DNA of 64,000 nt from Methylovirgula ligni (GTDB lineage Bacteria; Pseudomonadota; Alphaproteobacteria; Rhizobiales; Beijerinckiaceae): assembly GCF_004135935.1 (NCBI RefSeq), contig NZ_CP025086.1, positions 3,224,001 to 3,288,000 on the forward strand, in the 5' to 3' direction. This document shows positions 61,832 through 64,000 of this stretch, one piece after another (position 1 is the stretch's first letter; every line of letters starts with the position of its first letter). The notes under the pieces are model-generated. The model saw only the letters and a program-made list of their open reading frames with translations, did not search any database and was not told the DNA's origin. Both the position numbers and the translations under genes were made by a program.

Positions 61832-62563
61832 ATGCGTAAACTCATTCCGTTATTCCTATGTGCGGTTTCTGCGCCTGCACTTGCTGCTGATCTTCCGGCT
61901 GAAAAAGGGGCGCCCGTTTATGCCCCGCCGCCGCCGGTACTCAGTTGGACGGGCGTCTACATCGGTGGCCAAATCGGCATTCAGTCGGGACAAACGAGTT
62001 GGAACCGCTACGACGCCAGCGACACGACGTTCATCTCCTCGGAAGATCCGTACACCAATAACGGTGTCGTCGGCGGCGGACACATTGGCTACAACTACCA
62101 GGTGGACCAGTTTGTCTTCGGCCTAGAAGGCGATGTCGAGGACACGAACTATAACGGCAACGGCACTTCAAACGGCAATACATGGGCGAACACTACGCGT
62201 GCTGATGTCGAAGCGTCGATTCGTGCCCGAGCGGGTTTGGCCTGGAATCAATTTCTGCTTTTTGTGACGGGCGGCGGCGCTTACGCGAGCTTCCATGTTT
62301 CCGCGCAGAATCCTCCCGGCGTGTTTTACGCGGGAGAAAACTTTGGCCGCTTCGGCTGGACCGGCGGCGGTGGCCTTGAATATGCGCTTGATCCGAATTG
62401 GTCGATTCTTATCGAGGACCGTTTCACCGATTATGGCCGGTACACCTTCTACACCGGCACAGAAAATATTCACCAGGATGTCTGGGATAACAGGGTCGAG
62501 GCTGGCTTCAGCTACAGATTCGATTTCGCTGCCCCACCGGCGCCGGTCGTCGCAAAATACTGA
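61832..62563 (+). CDS. outer membrane beta-barrel protein (Omp25/Omp31 type), paralogue
   Basis: 243 residues from MRKLIPLFLCAVSAPALAADLP, preceded by GGGGGGA. VLSWTGVYIGGQIGIQSGQ opens the barrel. It ends AAPPAPVVAKY, so its C-terminus lies beyond the last strand (EAGFSYRFDF). Shares the ADLP-EKGAP-Y-P-P pattern with the 47764 protein. Confidence 0.9.
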   Translation: MRKLIPLFLCAVSAPALAADLPAEKGAPVYAPPPPVLSWTGVYIGGQIGIQSGQTSWNRYDASDTTFISSEDPYTNNGVVGGGHIGYNYQVDQFVFGLEGDVEDTNYNGNGTSNGNTWANTTRADVEASIRARAGLAWNQFLLFVTGGGAYASFHVSAQNPPGVFYAGENFGRFGWTGGGGLEYALDPNWSILIEDRFTDYGRYTFYTGTENIHQDVWDNRVEAGFSYRFDFAAPPAPVVAKY

Positions 62564-62588
62564 GAGGCGCAAGGGTGCTCATAATTTA

Positions 62589-62612
62589 AACGGCGGCTTC
62601 GGCCGCCGTTTT
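62589..62612 (+). terminator. terminator after the second beta-barrel gene
   Basis: AACGGCGGC-ttcg-GCCGCCGTT with a UUCG tetraloop, followed by TTC. Confidence 0.8.
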
Positions 62613-62721
62613 CTTGTACCTTACTCTCACCGCTTCCGGCGACGACGACGGCTTAGCAGGAAATTCTTGCCGAACCTGTTCCGGCAGATGCACACTGATC
62701 GGGGGCAGCGGGACGGCGAAC

Positions 62722-63234
62722 ATGAGCGGACCCACGGCAGCCTTATTTCAGCGCCTGACGCAAGGTGTTTACGTAATCGGTGTAGCCCATCTCGAAACAC
62801 GCAACGCGTTCACCGCCGCGTGGGTCATGCAGGTTTCTTTCGATCCCTTGCTGCTCGCCTTGAGCATCAATCCAAACCATTCCTCTTACCGGCTGCTGAA
62901 GGAAGGCCGGTCGTTCAGCGTCAACGTGCTCAAGAAGCATCAGTTGGATCTGGCCGAACATTACGGCCGACCCCGAACCGATAAATTGGTCTCCACGGAT
63001 TGGACGACAGATCGCTCTGGCCTGCCCATCCTGCGTGAGGCCCTCGCCTGGTTCGCGTGCGAGGTCGTGAATGAGCATCCTGCCGGCGACCACATGCTGG
63101 TGCTGGGAAGAATGATGGATGGCAAGCTGTTAGACTCCGAAGCCGAGCCCCTACTCTATCGCGACACCGGTTCCATGGATGGCGCTGCTTTTCTCTATCC
63201 AACGTCGTGGGGCTCACAAGCACCCAAGCCTTGA
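62722..63234 (+). CDS. flavin reductase-like domain protein
   Basis: 170 residues from MSGPTAALFQRLTQGVYVIGV. AAWVMQVSFDPLLLALSINPNHSSYRLL and FSVNVLKKHQLDLAEHYGR are the FMN-binding split-barrel signature of NAD(P)H:flavin reductases. It could supply reduced flavin to a monooxygenase; no partner is adjacent. Upstream extension to 62614 is rejected because similarity begins at this methionine. Confidence 0.88.
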   Translation: MSGPTAALFQRLTQGVYVIGVAHLETRNAFTAAWVMQVSFDPLLLALSINPNHSSYRLLKEGRSFSVNVLKKHQLDLAEHYGRPRTDKLVSTDWTTDRSGLPILREALAWFACEVVNEHPAGDHMLVLGRMMDGKLLDSEAEPLLYRDTGSMDGAAFLYPTSWGSQAPKP

Positions 63235-63263
63235 AATGGATTGATTGATCGGCCCCGCTCCAT

Positions 63264-63704
63264 CTACTTTGAAAACAGGGCCATCGCCTCAGCGGCCAGC
63301 ACGCCGCCGGTGATCGCGATTTTCGCAAAAAGCGCAGCCTCCGCCACCGTCCGGTCGGTCAGCATGATCTGTTCGATCTTTGTGGCAAGCTGGTCGATCG
63401 AGGCGCCGAACACCACGCGGCTGATGCCGCACCACAGGATGGCGCCCATGCACATGGGACAGGATTCGCCCGAGGTATAAAGGGTCGTGCCCTTTAGCTC
63501 GCCAGCGTCCCGAGTCGCGACGAACCTGCGAATAGCCACCATTTCCGCATGCGCTGTCGGATCGTTTGTCGTCCTGGCGAGATTGCGCCCGACCTCAAGG
63601 ACCTTTTTGTCGCCGACAATGACGGCGCCAAACGGCCAGTCCCCTTGCGCGGCCTCGGCGATAGCCAGTCGCATGAACGCCTCGTCCTCGGGAGTCGACG
63701 CCAT
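63264..63704 (-). CDS. nucleoside/guanine deaminase of the CMP/dCMP family
   Basis: 146 residues from MASTPEDEAFMRLAI. The zinc-binding H-A-E (DPTAHAEMVAI) and P-C-x-x-C (ESCPMCMGAILWCG) motifs are intact. The N-terminus and length suit guanine deaminase or related nucleoside deaminases rather than TadA, though TadA-like function cannot be excluded. Convergent with the flavin reductase gene. Confidence 0.88.
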   Translation of the reverse strand: MASTPEDEAFMRLAIAEAAQGDWPFGAVIVGDKKVLEVGRNLARTTNDPTAHAEMVAIRRFVATRDAGELKGTTLYTSGESCPMCMGAILWCGISRVVFGASIDQLATKIEQIMLTDRTVAEAALFAKIAITGGVLAAEAMALFSK

Positions 63705-63757
63705 AAGAGTCACCTCACGGAGCCGCCCTTTCGGACGAGCAGCGTTCTGCTTTAACT

Positions 63758-64000
63758 TCAGTCGTGATCGTAATCGACGAAGCCGCGACTTGTCAGCACG
63801 ATCCAGCCGTCGCCGCGCCGCTGGATGGCGCGCACCGTACCTGCGCCCGGCAGAACATCGCCCGGCATGACCTCCATGGCGCCCTGCGGGCCCTCGACCA
63901 ATGCGATGCCGCGATAGACGTCGCGCACCACCCAGTCCTGAAGAAGTTGCGGCGCGTGACGCGCGCCTTCGGCGGACGCGAGCGTGAGCGAATGCGCCCG
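63758..64000 (-). CDS. C-terminal part of an unrecognised protein (runs off the window)
   Basis: Only the last 80 residues are present, in an open frame from the right edge to a TGA at 63758-63760. LLQDWVVRDVYRGIALVEGP and MEVMPGDVLPGAGTVRAIQRR, then DGWIVLTSRGFVDYDHD, resemble C-termini I recall from uncharacterised rhizobial proteins. Strong GC-rich coding bias supports it. The N-terminus lies beyond the window. Confidence 0.7.
   Translation of the reverse strand, partial: RAHSLTLASAEGARHAPQLLQDWVVRDVYRGIALVEGPQGAMEVMPGDVLPGAGTVRAIQRRGDGWIVLTSRGFVDYDHD

Overview
The window looks like chromosomal DNA of a GC-rich alphaproteobacterium of the Hyphomicrobiales (Rhizobiales), most likely a facultatively or obligately methylotrophic member of, or near, the Beijerinckiaceae. 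The evidence is the RpoB/RpoC and ribosomal protein sequences, an MtdA-FchA pair (tetrahydrofolate C1 interconversion), a gamma-glutamylmethylamide synthetase plus four-subunit N-methylglutamate dehydrogenase/sarcosine oxidase cluster, and Omp25/Omp31-type beta-barrels. Species cannot be fixed from the sequence alone.

1-15.5 kb, minus strand: the core information-processing block secE-nusG-[mtdA-fchA]-rplK-rplA / rplJ-rplL-rpoB-rpoC / rpsL-rpsG. Promoter-like sites precede secE, rplJ and rpsL, and an attenuator-like hairpin follows rplL. The two C1 genes sit inside the block between nusG and rplK. 15.5-20 kb: sulfate ABC importer sbp-cysT-cysW-cysA. 20-24.3 kb: a half-size EamA transporter, a small SinR/Cas2-like protein, an exported Ntn amidase, a GT-A-like protein, tRNA-Trp, a YHS-like exported protein and a YbjQ protein.

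25.15-43.35 kb: an 18.2 kb element integrated in tRNA-Gly(UCC), bounded by a 47 bp direct repeat. It carries a tyrosine integrase, an excisionase-like HTH protein, a serine recombinase, a frameshifted HTH gene and a short phage-like structural module ending in a tape-measure-like protein. No capsid, portal or terminase gene was recognised. An 8.6 kb cargo block (33.8-42.3 kb) holds lipoprotein, membrane, PD-(D/E)XK-like and HNH-like genes and two decayed genes. The most striking signal is the hexamer CTGACA (often CGCTGACA). By manual count it occurs roughly ten times more often than chance in the phage-like backbone, including both arms of a perfect 18 bp inverted repeat, while the cargo block shows near-chance frequency.

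43.4-49.6 kb: small exported proteins, tRNA-Tyr, rlmB, tRNA-Thr, an outer-membrane barrel and a split XdhC/CoxI pair. The colinear minus-strand order tRNA-Tyr, tRNA-Gly, tRNA-Trp, secE, nusG appears to be an ancestral syntenic line opened by insertions, with tuf missing from its usual place.

49.9-61.6 kb: a methylamine-use locus. A probable uptake operon (two small membrane proteins, a 53-residue membrane peptide, an APC permease and two further membrane proteins) leads into gmaS. XRE-cupin and GlxA/AraC-type regulators follow, then soxBDAG/mgdABCD-type genes. The N-methylglutamate synthase genes (mgsABC) are not in the window. 61.8-64 kb: a second outer-membrane barrel, a flavin reductase, a nucleoside deaminase and the 3' end of an unrecognised gene.
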